Source of the DNA: Paracoccus sp. S-4012
Lineage (GTDB): Bacteria; Pseudomonadota; Alphaproteobacteria; Rhodobacterales; Rhodobacteraceae
Length of the DNA: 64,000 nt
Reading direction: 5' to 3'
NCBI RefSeq assembly: GCF_009674885.1
Contig: NZ_WKKA01000001.1
Location: 372,001 to 436,000 of the forward strand
Program-made: the position numbers and the translations under genes
Shown: one piece after another, positions 7,522-16,497 of the stretch
How the letters are laid out: every line of letters starts with the position of its first letter
Numbering within the stretch: the stretch's first letter is position 1
The notes under the pieces: generated by a model
What the model saw: only the letters and a program-made list of their open reading frames with translations
Database searches by the model: none
Told to the model about the DNA's origin: nothing

Positions 7522-9300
7522 TTACCCCCCGGCGAGCGGCGTCAGCGCGAAGCGGGTCACGTCCACGAGGCCGAGGTCGGAGATCCGCAGCTCGGGGATC
7601 ACGACGAGCGCCAGCAGCGAGTGCTGCATGAAGGCGTTGTTCAGACCGCAGCCGCAGGCTTCCATGGCGGCGACCATCTCGCGCGCCGCCGCCGCGACCT
7701 CCTCCGCCGGGCGGTCGGAGATCAGCCCGGCGATCGGCAGCGGCACCGTCGCAAGCTCCCGCCCCTCGCGCCAGACGGTGACGCCACCCTGAATGGCCGC
7801 CAGATGCGAGGCTGCCGCCGCCATCGTCTCGCGGCAGGTCCCGACGACCAGCAGGTGGTGGCTGTCATGCGCGACGGTGGAGGCGACGGCAACACCGGGG
7901 CCGTAGCCGAAGCCCTGCACGAAGGCATTGGTCACCCGCCCCGAGGCCCGGTGCCGCTCGATCAGCGCCAGATGGGCGATGTCGCCTTCGAGCGCGATCA
8001 CGCCGTCGCGGACCGGCAGCGTGGCTGTCAGCGCGCGGGTCGGGGCTTGGTTCTCGATCACGCCGATGACCTTCACCTCGGCCTCCGCGCCGGGGGCCGG
8101 GGTAGCAAAGTCCTCCGTCGCCGGCTGTCGCCCCAGCCTCACCGACCGCCGCGCCGCCTGCGGCCAGTCGATCCGTGGACAGTCCACCAGCAGCCGCCCG
8201 CCCTCCGCCACCAGACGGCCCTGCGCCAGCACCGCCTCCACCGGCAGCGTCTTGAGGTCCGACGTCAGGATCACATCCGCCCGCCGCCCCGGCGTCAGAG
8301 AGCCGAGTTCCCGCTCCATCCCGAAATGCCGCGCCGGGTTCAGCGTCGCCATCTGGATCGCCACCAGCGGATCGCAGCCGCAGCCGATGGCGTGGCGAAC
8401 GACGCGGTTCATGTGCCCCTCGTGGACCAGCGTGCCGGAATGGCTGTCGTCGGTGCAGAGGATGAACTGCCCCGGATCGAGGCCCGCCCGCGTAATCGCG
8501 GTGATCTGCGCCTCGACGTCATACCAGGCGCTGCCCAGCCGCAGCATCGCGGCCATGCCCTGCCGCACCCGCGCCACCGCCTGCGCCTCGGCGGTGGTCT
8601 CGTGGTCGTCGGCCGCGCCGCCCGCGACATAGGCGGCGAAGGACCGGCCCATGTCGAGGCTCGCGTAATGCCCGCCCACCGTGCGCCCGGCCGCCCGCGT
8701 GGCCGCGATCTCCGCCAGCATCTGCGGGTCGCCCGCCGCCACCGCGGGGAAGTTCATCATCTCCCCCAGCCCCGCGATCCCCTCCCAGCCCATCGCCTGC
8801 GCGACCTCGCCCGCGGTGATCTCGGCCCCGGCGGTCTCCAGCGCCGGCGCCGAGGGCACGCAGGAGGGCATCTGCGTGAAGACCGAAATCGGCTGCAGCA
8901 AGCTCTCGTCCCGCATCAGCCGCACGCCTTCGAGCCCCATGACGTTGGCGATCTCGTGCGGGTCGTGGAAGATCGTCGTGGTGCCGTGCGGGATCACGGC
9001 GGCGGCGAAGCCTGAAGGCGTCAGCATCCCCGATTCGATATGCATATGCGCGTCGATCAGGCCGGGGATCATGAAGCGCCCGTTCGCCTCGATCACCTGC
9101 GTCTCGGGACCGATATTGGCCGAGGCGTCTGGCAGCACGGCGGCGATCCGGCCGGCAGCGATGGCGATGTCGTGTCCAGGCAGCACCTCGCGGCTATGAA
9201 TGGCGAGCCACTGCCCGCCTCGGATCACCATGTCGGCAGGCGCGCGTCCCGCGGCGACCTCCACGAGGCGGGGCTGGGCATCGATCCAGGGCAGGAGCAT
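7522..9300 (-). CDS. ade: Adenine deaminase
   Basis: Metal-dependent amidohydrolase that converts adenine to hypoxanthine in purine salvage. The 592-residue protein matches the AdeC family in length and motifs: the beta-strand leader MVIRGGQWLAIHSREVLPGHDIAI, GRFMIPGLIDAHMHIESGMLTP (metal His-x-His), GTTTIFHDPHEIANVMG, GHYAS, LCTDDSHSGTLVHEGHMN, and the C-terminal VAHDSHHLLVVGT and NNAFMQHSLLAL. The ATG at 9300 has GAGGGA upstream; the frame stays open to 9690 only as non-coding extension over recO. Divergent from recO, with 58 bases between starts. Confidence 0.95.
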   Translation of the reverse strand: MLLPWIDAQPRLVEVAAGRAPADMVIRGGQWLAIHSREVLPGHDIAIAAGRIAAVLPDASANIGPETQVIEANGRFMIPGLIDAHMHIESGMLTPSGFAAAVIPHGTTTIFHDPHEIANVMGLEGVRLMRDESLLQPISVFTQMPSCVPSAPALETAGAEITAGEVAQAMGWEGIAGLGEMMNFPAVAAGDPQMLAEIAATRAAGRTVGGHYASLDMGRSFAAYVAGGAADDHETTAEAQAVARVRQGMAAMLRLGSAWYDVEAQITAITRAGLDPGQFILCTDDSHSGTLVHEGHMNRVVRHAIGCGCDPLVAIQMATLNPARHFGMERELGSLTPGRRADVILTSDLKTLPVEAVLAQGRLVAEGGRLLVDCPRIDWPQAARRSVRLGRQPATEDFATPAPGAEAEVKVIGVIENQAPTRALTATLPVRDGVIALEGDIAHLALIERHRASGRVTNAFVQGFGYGPGVAVASTVAHDSHHLLVVGTCRETMAAAASHLAAIQGGVTVWREGRELATVPLPIAGLISDRPAEEVAAAAREMVAAMEACGCGLNNAFMQHSLLALVVIPELRISDLGLVDVTRFALTPLAGG

Positions 9301-9358
9301 GTGGCGGTCCCTCGGGCTTTTTGCCACTGTGGCGCGCGGCCGTGGCAGGGGGCAAGGG

Positions 9359-10063
9359 ATGGAGTGGCGCGAGGACGGCACGATCCTGAGACGGGCCGCG
9401 CATGGCGAGAACGCGGTGATCCTCGACGTGCTGACTGCCGGTCGCGGCCGGTCGCGCGGGCTGCTGCCGGGGGGCGCCTCGCCCCGCCGTGCGGCGCTGG
9501 CGCAGCCGGGGGCGCGGGTGGCGCTGCATTGGCGGGCCAAGGGCGAGGGGCAACTCGGAACCTTTGCGGTGGAGCCGGTGGCGGCGCGGGCCGGGCTGAT
9601 GGGCTCGGCCGAGGCGCTCGCCGGGCTCGGCGCGGTCGCGGCGCTCCTCTGCTGGGCCCTGCCCGAGGACGACCCGCACCCGCGCCTCACCCGCGCGACC
9701 GAGGCGCTGCTCGACGCGATGGACGCAGAAACCGGCTGGGGCGCGGACTACCTGCGGTGGGAGCTGCTGCTGCTCGACGAGTTGGGCTTTGGCCTCGACC
9801 TCACCGCCTGCGCGGTGACGGGCGAAGGCGAGGGGCTGGCCTATGTCAGCCCGGCGAGCGGGCGGGCGGTGACGCGGGCGGGCGCCGGAGAGTATGCGCC
9901 AAGGCTGCTGGTCCTGCCGGCGCTGCTCGGCGGACAGGGCGGCGGGATGGCCGAGGGGCTGGCGCTGACTGGGCATTTCCTAGAGGTGCGGCTGGCACGG
10001 GAGCTGATCGGGCGGCCGGTGCCGGCGGCGCGTGGGCGGTTGGCGGAGCGGCTCAGCAGGTAG
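9359..10063 (+). CDS. recO: DNA repair protein RecO
   Basis: RecFOR pathway mediator that loads RecA on SSB-coated single strands. The 234-residue product has the N-terminal OB fold (EDGTILRRAAHGENAVILDVLTAGRGRSRGLLPGG), the helical centre with YLRWELLLLDELGFGLDLTACAVTG and the closing LTGHFLEVRLARELIGRPVPAAR. The Cys zinc-finger of many RecO proteins is largely absent, as is common in alphaproteobacteria. The ATG follows GGGGGCAAGGG. The gene ends into a hairpin-rich convergent gap before mcd. Confidence 0.95.
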   Translation: MEWREDGTILRRAAHGENAVILDVLTAGRGRSRGLLPGGASPRRAALAQPGARVALHWRAKGEGQLGTFAVEPVAARAGLMGSAEALAGLGAVAALLCWALPEDDPHPRLTRATEALLDAMDAETGWGADYLRWELLLLDELGFGLDLTACAVTGEGEGLAYVSPASGRAVTRAGAGEYAPRLLVLPALLGGQGGGMAEGLALTGHFLEVRLARELIGRPVPAARGRLAERLSR

Positions 10064-10081
10064 CCCCTCGCGACAACGGGC

Positions 10082-10201
10082 AGCGTTCGCCCTGGTGGAC
10101 GCGAAGCGTCCGCCGGGGGGAGGGCGGACGCTGACCGACCCGCCGGGCGGATCGGTCGTCATGTGGCTGGCGGTGCACGAAATGGGCACAGGGTCCCATT
10201 T
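10082..10201. repeat. Nested hairpin cluster in the recO/mcd convergent gap
   Basis: Three successive inverted repeats. First: AGCGTTCGCCCT (10082-10093) pairs with AGGGCGGACGCT (10121-10132) and encloses an inner hairpin GGTGGACGC-GAA-GCGTCCGCC (10094-10114). Second: GACCGACCCGCC (10133) with GGCGGATCGGTC (ends 10157). Third: AAATGGG (10180) with CCCATTT (ends 10201). Most mismatches are of the G-T kind, which keep an RNA stem intact. It could act as a two-way transcription stop or be a decayed mobile repeat. Confidence 0.7.
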
Positions 10202-10228
10202 GCGAACGCGGGAGGTGTAGGTTGCGTC

Positions 10229-11872
10229 TTACCCCAGCAACCGCCGCGCAATCACCTGCGCCTGAATCTCCGCCGCGCCCTCGAAGATGTTGAGGATCCG
10301 CGCGTCGCACAGCACCCGGCTGATGGCGTATTCCAGCGCAAACCCGTTCCCGCCGTGGATCTGCAGCGCGTTGTCCGCCGCCGCCCAGGCCACCCGCGCG
10401 CCGAGCAGCTTCGCCATCCCCGCCTCGAGGTCGCAGCGCTGGCCGTGGTCCTTCTCCCAAGCCGCGAAATAGGTCAGCTGCCGCGCGATCATGATCTCCA
10501 CCGCCGAGAGCGCCAGCTTGTCCGCCACCCGAGGGAAGGCGATCAGCGCCTTGCCGAACTGCTTGCGGTCGAGCGCATAGCGCAGGCCGAGTTCGAGCGC
10601 CGACTGCGCCACGCCAACCGCTCGGGCGGCGGTCTGGATGCGGGCGCTCTCGAAGGTCTGCATCAGCTGCTTGAAGCCCTGTCCCGGCTCGCCCCCCAGC
10701 AGGTTGTCGGCCGCGACCTTGAAGCCGTCGAAGCCGAGCTCGTATTCCTTCATCCCCCGATAACCCAGCACCTCAATCTCGCCGCCGGTCATGCCCTCGG
10801 TCGGGAACGGGTTCTCGACCGTGCCCGGCTCCTTCTCGGCGAGGAACATCGAGAGCCCGCGCCAGTCCGTGCTCTCGGGATCGGTGCGGGCCAGCAGCGT
10901 CATCACATGCGCGCGGGCCGCATGGGTGATCCAGGTCTTGTTGCCGGTGATCTCCCAGCCGTCCCCGGCGCGGACCGCGCGGGTCCGCAGGCTGCCGAGG
11001 TCGGAGCCGGTGTTCGGCTCGGTGAAGACCGCGGTGGGAAGGATTTCCCCGCTGGCGATGCGGGGCAGCCATTCGGCCTTCTGCTCCTCCGTGCCGCCGC
11101 CGAGGATCAGCTCGGCCGCGATCTCGGACCGGGTTCCGAGCGAGCCGACGCCGATATAGCCGCGCGACAGCTCCTCCGAAACGACCACCATGCTGGCCTT
11201 CGAGAGGCTGAGACCGCCGAACTCCTCCGGGATGGTGAGGCCGAAAACCCCCATCTCGGACAGCTCTTCGATGACCTCCATCGGGATCAGCTCGTCCTTC
11301 AGATGCCACTCATGCGCGAAGGGGATCACGCGCTCGTCCGCGTAGCGGCGGAACTGGTCGCGGATCATCTCGAGGTCCTCGTCGAGGCCGGTCGCGCCGA
11401 CCGGGCCGCGGCCCTCGCCCTCGGCGATCAGCGCCGCGAGGCGGGCGCGGGTCTCGGGCGTGTTGCCGCCCATCAGCGCGCGGGCGGCCGGGCCGGGGGC
11501 GGGCGCGATCCCGAGGTCCGAGAGGCGCGCGAACTCGGTCTGGCTCATGGGGATCGCCGAGAAGAGCTGCGTCAGGTATTCGCCGCAGCCGATCTGCAGG
11601 ATCAGCGCCTCGGTCTCGCGGAAGCTGCCGGCCTGCGCCAGCCGCCCGGCCCAGGCGCCGATCTGGCGCAGCGATTCGACGTAAGTGGCGATCCAGGCGA
11701 GCGCGTGGGCGGCGTGCTGCTCCTGCTCGAGCGCGGCGGGCTGGTCGAGGCCGGTGGCGGCGAGCCGCGCGGCGACGCCGTCCTTCGCCGCGGCGAGGAT
11801 CGTGTCCAACTCCTGCGGCAGCGCGCCTGCATGGTCGAGCAGCGCGTCGGATCGGGCGGGGGTGTCGAGCAT
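10229..11872 (-). CDS. mcd: (2S)-methylsuccinyl-CoA dehydrogenase
   Basis: FAD enzyme of the ethylmalonyl-CoA pathway that oxidises (2S)-methylsuccinyl-CoA to mesaconyl-CoA during growth on acetate and other C2 units. The 547-residue protein is longer than ordinary acyl-CoA dehydrogenases because of an N-terminal helical extension (residues 1 to about 150, with ALEQEQHAAHALAWIATYVESLRQ), diagnostic for Mcd. The core then shows LTIPEEFGGLSLSK, FTEPNTGSDLGSLRT, GNKTWITHA, and the C-terminal IHGGNGFALEYAISR and NIFEGAAEIQ with the catalytic Glu near residue 531. AGGAGG sits seven bases before the ATG. The partner gene mcl1 is at 24047. Assignment as Mcd rather than another long acyl-CoA dehydrogenase is from memory of the family. 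Confidence 0.87.
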   Translation of the reverse strand: MLDTPARSDALLDHAGALPQELDTILAAAKDGVAARLAATGLDQPAALEQEQHAAHALAWIATYVESLRQIGAWAGRLAQAGSFRETEALILQIGCGEYLTQLFSAIPMSQTEFARLSDLGIAPAPGPAARALMGGNTPETRARLAALIAEGEGRGPVGATGLDEDLEMIRDQFRRYADERVIPFAHEWHLKDELIPMEVIEELSEMGVFGLTIPEEFGGLSLSKASMVVVSEELSRGYIGVGSLGTRSEIAAELILGGGTEEQKAEWLPRIASGEILPTAVFTEPNTGSDLGSLRTRAVRAGDGWEITGNKTWITHAARAHVMTLLARTDPESTDWRGLSMFLAEKEPGTVENPFPTEGMTGGEIEVLGYRGMKEYELGFDGFKVAADNLLGGEPGQGFKQLMQTFESARIQTAARAVGVAQSALELGLRYALDRKQFGKALIAFPRVADKLALSAVEIMIARQLTYFAAWEKDHGQRCDLEAGMAKLLGARVAWAAADNALQIHGGNGFALEYAISRVLCDARILNIFEGAAEIQAQVIARRLLG

Positions 11873-12025
11873 CGCGGGGCCTCCTGAGCGTCCGGGGCGG
11901 CTTAACGCCTTCGCTGCCGCAGCGCAATCATCATGCGTGAGCGAACGCTCCCGCGCAGCATTGTGTCGCCATGGTCGCGCGCGCCGGGACTGGCACCCGC
12001 CGCGGCCCGCGTCTAAGCCTCGCCC

Positions 12026-12793
12026 ATGATCCTCGGTCTCGATGCCTCCGTCTTCCTGTTTGCCGCCGCGACCACGCTCTTTGCAGGCTTCGTGAAGGGC
12101 GCCATCGGCTTCGCCATGCCGATGATCATGATGTCGGTGTTCGGCTCGTTCCTGACCGGGACCGAGGCGCTCGCGCTGCTGATCCTGCCGACGCTGGTGA
12201 CGAACCTGTTGCAGGCGGGCCGGCAGGGGATCGAGCCCGCGGTGCAGTCCGCGCATCGCTACCGGCTGCATATCGGCATGGTCGTCCTCTTCATGCTGGT
12301 CTCGGCGGCCTTCGTGCGGTCGATCCCGCAGGCCTGGATGATGCTCGCGCTCGGCGCGCCGATCACCGGTTTCGCCCTCTGGCAGCTGAGCGGCCGCCCG
12401 CTCACCCTCGAAATCCACCACCGCCGCCGGGTCGAGGCGGTGACGGGCATGATCGGCGGCCTCTATGGCGGCATCTCGGGCATCTGGGGGCCGCCGCTGA
12501 TCGTCTATCTGCTGAGCATCGGCGCACCCAAGCAGGAGCAGATCCGGGTTCAGGGCGTGGTCTTCCTGCTCGGCGCGGTGGTGCTGGTGGTGGCGCATCT
12601 GTTCTCGGGCGTGCTGAACGCGCAGACGCTGCCCCTCTCGGCCGCGATGGTGGTGCCGGCGCTGATCGGCCTCTGGCTCGGGTTCCGGGCGCAGGACCGA
12701 CTGGACGTGGTGCAGTTCCGCCGCTGGACGCTGGTGATGCTGGTGCTGACCGGCCTCAACCTTGTGCGCCGCGCCTTCGAGATCGGAGTGTGA
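12026..12793 (+). CDS. TauE/SafE family sulfite/anion exporter
   Basis: Inner-membrane protein of 255 residues with about seven to eight hydrophobic segments, of the TauE/SafE family (export of sulfite or organosulfonate-derived anions). Motifs: FAGFVKGAIGFAMPMIMM in the first repeat and GGLYGGISGIWGPPLIVYLL in the second, the duplicated G-x-x-x-G-x-G pattern of the family. Substrate cannot be deduced. Stop and the dapE start are one base apart, so the two are translated from one message. Confidence 0.88.
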   Translation: MILGLDASVFLFAAATTLFAGFVKGAIGFAMPMIMMSVFGSFLTGTEALALLILPTLVTNLLQAGRQGIEPAVQSAHRYRLHIGMVVLFMLVSAAFVRSIPQAWMMLALGAPITGFALWQLSGRPLTLEIHHRRRVEAVTGMIGGLYGGISGIWGPPLIVYLLSIGAPKQEQIRVQGVVFLLGAVVLVVAHLFSGVLNAQTLPLSAAMVVPALIGLWLGFRAQDRLDVVQFRRWTLVMLVLTGLNLVRRAFEIGV

Positions 12794-12794
12794 G

Positions 12795-13937
12795 ATGACC
12801 AACGCCGCCGACCTGACCGCAAGCCTGATCCGCTGCCCTTCGGTCACGCCTGAGGAGGGCGGCGCACTGACGCTGCTGGGCGGAATGTTGGAAGGCGCGG
12901 GCTTCGAGGTGCATCGCTGCGACCGGAATGGGGTGCCGAACCTCTTCGCCCGCTGGGGCGCGAAGGGGGCAGAGCGCAGTCTCGGCTTCAACGGCCATAC
13001 CGACGTGGTTCCGCCCGGCCATCCGTCGAGTTGGACGCATCCGCCCTTCTCCGGCCACCGCGACGCGGGGCTGATCTGGGGCCGGGGCGCGACCGACATG
13101 AAGTCGGGCGTCGCGGCCTGGGTCTCGGCTGCTTGCGACTTCGTCCGCGAGGCGCCACCCGCGGAGGGCGCGCTGATCGTCACCATCACCGGCGACGAGG
13201 AAGGCCCGGCGGCGGACGGCACCCGCGCGATCCTCGACTGGATGGCCGGGCAGGGCGAACGCATGTCCGCTTGCGTCGTAGGCGAGCCGACCTGCCCCGA
13301 GCGTTTCGGCGACATGATGAAGATCGGCCGTCGCGGCTCCACGACCTTCGAGATCGAGGCGCGCGGCAAGCAGGGCCATGCGGCCTATCCCGACCGGGCG
13401 CGCAATCCGGTCCATGCGCTGATCCGGCTGCTCGCCGACCTCACCGCCGCGCCGCTGGACGAGGGGACGGCGCATTTCGAGCCCTCCGGCCTGCAGGTGG
13501 TGACGGTGGACGTGGGCAACCCCGCCGCCAACGTCATCCCCGAGACCGCCCGCGCCACGGTCAACATCCGCTTCAACGACGCCCATACCTCCGCCTCGCT
13601 CCGCGCCCGGCTCGAGGCTGCCGCGGCCGAGGTCGAGGCCGCCACCGGGGTCAGCTTCACCCTGGCCCAGCGAACCTCCGGCGAGAGCTTCGTGACCGAG
13701 CCCGGCCCTTTCGTGGACTTGGTCCGCGAGACGGTGCGCGAGGTCAGCGGGATCGAGCCGGTCCTCTCCACCTCCGGCGGCACCTCCGACGCGCGCTTCA
13801 TCCACGAGCATTGCCCGGTGGTCGAGTTCGGCCTCGTCGGGCGCGGCATGCATGAGGTGGACGAGCGCGTGCCCGAGGCCGAGATCGAGGCGCTGAAGCA
13901 GGTCTATCTGCGGATCATGCAGCGTTACCTCGCCTGA
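12795..13937 (+). CDS. dapE: Succinyl-diaminopimelate desuccinylase
   Basis: Di-zinc M20 peptidase of lysine and meso-diaminopimelate synthesis, releasing succinate from N-succinyl-L,L-diaminopimelate. The 380-residue protein has metal and catalytic motifs NGHTDVVPPG, WGRGATDMKSG, ITGDEEGPA, VVGEPT and the late FGLVGRGMHEVDE. The dimerisation domain starts near KIGRRGS. The ATG at 12795 begins immediately after the exporter stop, with GAGATG overlap; the upstream extension of the frame is not coding. Confidence 0.96.
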   Translation: MTNAADLTASLIRCPSVTPEEGGALTLLGGMLEGAGFEVHRCDRNGVPNLFARWGAKGAERSLGFNGHTDVVPPGHPSSWTHPPFSGHRDAGLIWGRGATDMKSGVAAWVSAACDFVREAPPAEGALIVTITGDEEGPAADGTRAILDWMAGQGERMSACVVGEPTCPERFGDMMKIGRRGSTTFEIEARGKQGHAAYPDRARNPVHALIRLLADLTAAPLDEGTAHFEPSGLQVVTVDVGNPAANVIPETARATVNIRFNDAHTSASLRARLEAAAAEVEAATGVSFTLAQRTSGESFVTEPGPFVDLVRETVREVSGIEPVLSTSGGTSDARFIHEHCPVVEFGLVGRGMHEVDERVPEAEIEALKQVYLRIMQRYLA

Positions 13938-13994
13938 CAGGCGCCGGCGCTTTCCCCCTCACACCCGCCACGGCCGCATGCTAGCCTCCCGCGC

Positions 13995-16259
13995 ATGGCC
14001 AAGCTCCCCACGAAATCCGAGATCATCGACTGGCTGGACGCGCATCCCGCCGCCAGTTCAAAGCGCGACATCGCCAAGGCCTTCGGCCTCAAGGGGGCCG
14101 AGCGAGTCGAGTTGAAGCGGCTGCTGGCCGAGCTCGCCGATGACGGCCGGATCGAGCGCAGGCGCCGCCACTACCGCGACGCCGACAAGCTGCCGCCGGT
14201 GACGGTGCTGGTGCTGATCGGCCCGGACGCCGCGGGCGACCTCTGGGCCAAGCCGATGGAATGGCAGGGCGAGGGCCCGGAGCCGCGCGTCCTCTTCCTG
14301 CCGCGGCAGAACGATCCGGCGATCGGCCCCGGCGACCGCTTCCTCGCCCGGCTGATCGAGGCCCGCGACGAGCGCCACGACTACGAGGCGCGACTGATGC
14401 GGCGGATCGGCCAGCCGCAGGCCGAGAAGATCGTCGGCATCTTCCGCAAGGCGACCGAAGGCGGGCGGATCGTGCCGATCGACAAGGGCGTGGATCGCGA
14501 ATGGCGGGTGCGAGCCGATGCGACCCTGTCCGCGAAGGACGGCGAACTGGTCGAGGCCGAGCAGATCGGGCCCAAGGGCCGCATGGGCCTGCCGCTCGCG
14601 CGCATCGTCGAGCGGCTGGGCGACCCCTCGGCCCCGAAGGCGATCAGCCTCATCGCCATCCACCAGCACGGCATCCCCGACGCGTTTTCCGACGCGGCGC
14701 TGGCCGAGGCCGACCGGGGCGAGCCCGCGTCAATGGCGGGCCGCGAGGACCTGCGGGACGTGCCGCTCATCACCATCGACCCCTCGGACGCGCGCGACCA
14801 CGACGACGCCGTTGCGGCGATGCCCGACGACGACCCGCGAAACCCCGAGGGCATGATCGTCTGGGTCGCCATCGCCGATGTGGCGCATTACGTCCGCCCC
14901 GGCAGCGCCCTCGACCGCGACGCCTGGAACCGCGGCAACTCGACCTACTTCCCCGACCGGGTGGTGCCGATGCTGCCCGACATCCTCTCGGGCGACCTCT
15001 GCTCGCTGCACGAGGGGGTGGACCGGCCGGTGATCGCGGTGCGGATGCGGCTGAACAGTTCGGGCGACAAGATCGGCCACAGCTTCCACCGGGGCATGAT
15101 GCGCTCGGGCGCCTCGCTCTCCTACGAGCAGGCGCAGGCGGCGGCGGATGGGAACCCCGACGAGGCGACCGAGCCGCTGATGGAGGAGGTGATCCGCCCC
15201 CTCTGGAACGCCTACAGCCTGCTGAAGCGCGCCCGCGACCGGCGGCAGCCGCTCGATCTCGACCTGCCGGAGCGGAAGATCGAGCTTACGCCGGACGGGC
15301 GAGTGAAGTCGGTCAACTTCCGCGACCGCTTCGACGCCCATCGTCTGATCGAGGAGTTCATGATCCTCGCCAACGTTGCCGCTGCCGAGGAGTTGGAAAG
15401 GCTGCGCCGCCCGCTCCTCTACCGCGTCCACGAGGAGCCGAGCCCCGAGAAGATGGACGCGCTGCGCGAGGTGGCGGAGGCGTCGGGCTTCACGCTGGCC
15501 AAGGGGCAGGTGCTGAAGACCAGCCACCTCAACCGGCTGCTCGGGCAGGCCGAGGGCACGGATTTCGACGAGCTCATCAACATTTCGACGCTCAGGTCGA
15601 TGACGCAGGCCTACTACCACCCCTCGAACTTCGGCCATTTCGGGCTGGCGCTGAAGAGCTACGCGCATTTCACTTCGCCGATCCGGCGCTATTCGGACCT
15701 CGTGGTGCATCGCGCGCTGATCTCGGCGCATCGCTGGGGCGACGACGGCCTCGGGCCGACCGACATCGAGCGGCTGGAAGAGACCGCGCTGCACGTCTCG
15801 GAGACCGAGCGCCGCTCGATGGCGGCCGAGCGCGACACCACCGACCGCTACCTCGCGGCCTTCCTCGCCGAGCGGGTCGGCACCGAGATGACCGGCCGCA
15901 TCAGCGGCGTGCAGCGCTTCGGCGCCTTCGTGAAGCTGGACGAGACTGGCGCCGACGGGCTGATCCCGATCCGTGAGATCGGGCGCGAGTTCTTCCACTA
16001 CGACCGCGACGCGCAGACCCTGATGGGGAGCGAGACCGGGGTGGAGATCGGCATCGGGCAGCGGGTGACGGTGCGGCTGACCGAGGCGGTGCCGATGACC
16101 GGCGGGCTGACGCTGGAGTTGGTGGAGCTCGAGGGCAGCGCGGTGCCGGGTCAGTCGAAGAAGGGCCGCGGCAAGCCGGTGCGGCGGAAGCCGGGGATGG
16201 CGCGGGCGCAGGAGACGGCGGCGAAGGTGCGGCGTCGGCGGGTGCGGCGGGAGGGGTAG
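13995..16259 (+). CDS. rnr: Ribonuclease R
   Basis: Processive 3'-5' exoribonuclease that degrades structured RNA. At 754 residues it has an N-terminal winged helix (SEIIDWLDAHPAASSKRDIAKAFGL), cold-shock-like OB domains, the catalytic RNB domain with DPSDARDHDDAV (about residue 262) and YFPDRVVPMLP, and a C-terminal S1 domain (GTEMTGRISGVQRFGAFVKL) followed by a Lys/Arg-rich tail. The ATG at 13995 has no strong ribosome-binding site (CTCCCGCGC upstream). It ends into the first copy of the ~150-base hairpin element. Confidence 0.96.
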   Translation: MAKLPTKSEIIDWLDAHPAASSKRDIAKAFGLKGAERVELKRLLAELADDGRIERRRRHYRDADKLPPVTVLVLIGPDAAGDLWAKPMEWQGEGPEPRVLFLPRQNDPAIGPGDRFLARLIEARDERHDYEARLMRRIGQPQAEKIVGIFRKATEGGRIVPIDKGVDREWRVRADATLSAKDGELVEAEQIGPKGRMGLPLARIVERLGDPSAPKAISLIAIHQHGIPDAFSDAALAEADRGEPASMAGREDLRDVPLITIDPSDARDHDDAVAAMPDDDPRNPEGMIVWVAIADVAHYVRPGSALDRDAWNRGNSTYFPDRVVPMLPDILSGDLCSLHEGVDRPVIAVRMRLNSSGDKIGHSFHRGMMRSGASLSYEQAQAAADGNPDEATEPLMEEVIRPLWNAYSLLKRARDRRQPLDLDLPERKIELTPDGRVKSVNFRDRFDAHRLIEEFMILANVAAAEELERLRRPLLYRVHEEPSPEKMDALREVAEASGFTLAKGQVLKTSHLNRLLGQAEGTDFDELINISTLRSMTQAYYHPSNFGHFGLALKSYAHFTSPIRRYSDLVVHRALISAHRWGDDGLGPTDIERLEETALHVSETERRSMAAERDTTDRYLAAFLAERVGTEMTGRISGVQRFGAFVKLDETGADGLIPIREIGREFFHYDRDAQTLMGSETGVEIGIGQRVTVRLTEAVPMTGGLTLELVELEGSAVPGQSKKGRGKPVRRKPGMARAQETAAKVRRRRVRREG

Positions 16260-16303
16260 TGGGAGCACGCAACTCACCTCGTTACTCTTGACGCCACCGC
16301 TAC

Positions 16304-16452
16304 CTCCCGCCCGTCCGCCAAAGCGGACGGGTCCGCGCCCTCCCGCCCCACAGGCGGGCGCGATTGCGCCCACCTTCGTGCGTGCGCGGACCCTCTGTTT
16401 CGCTTCTTCACCGGACCAAGCGGGATTGGGTCACGCGCCCCCATCCCTTGCG
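16304..16452 (+). repeat. ~150-base multi-hairpin intergenic element, copy 1
   Basis: Matches 58081-58230 in opposite orientation over its full length with few gaps. Starts CTCCCGCCCGTCCGCC, contains the hairpin CCGTCCGCC-AAA-GCGGACGG, an outer pair GGGTCCGCGC...GCGCGGACCC, and ends in a degenerate GGGATTGGG/CCCATCCC hairpin. Located in the convergent gap between rnr and the hydrolase gene. Confidence 0.85.
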
Positions 16453-16466
16453 CTGCAGCATCGCGT

Positions 16467-16492
16467 CGTAGGGTGCGTGGTTTCCACGCACC
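16467..16492. repeat. Single REP-type hairpin
   Basis: Same 26-base unit as the arms at 5004-5070 with three changes near the centre: stem GGTGCGTGG-TTT-CCACGCACC instead of GGTGCGTGC-TCT-GCACGCACC. The C-G pair is replaced by G-C, so the hairpin is preserved by a compensatory change. Confidence 0.75.
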
Positions 16493-16497
16493 ACCCC

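Noticed and set aside
10229..13369. One 1046-residue minus-strand frame
   Set aside because: Only its last 547 residues are Mcd; the first half runs antisense through the TauE exporter and dapE and is His/Arg-rich noise.
14730..16373. A 547-residue minus-strand frame over rnr
   Set aside because: Antisense to RNase R; its start lies inside the repeat element.
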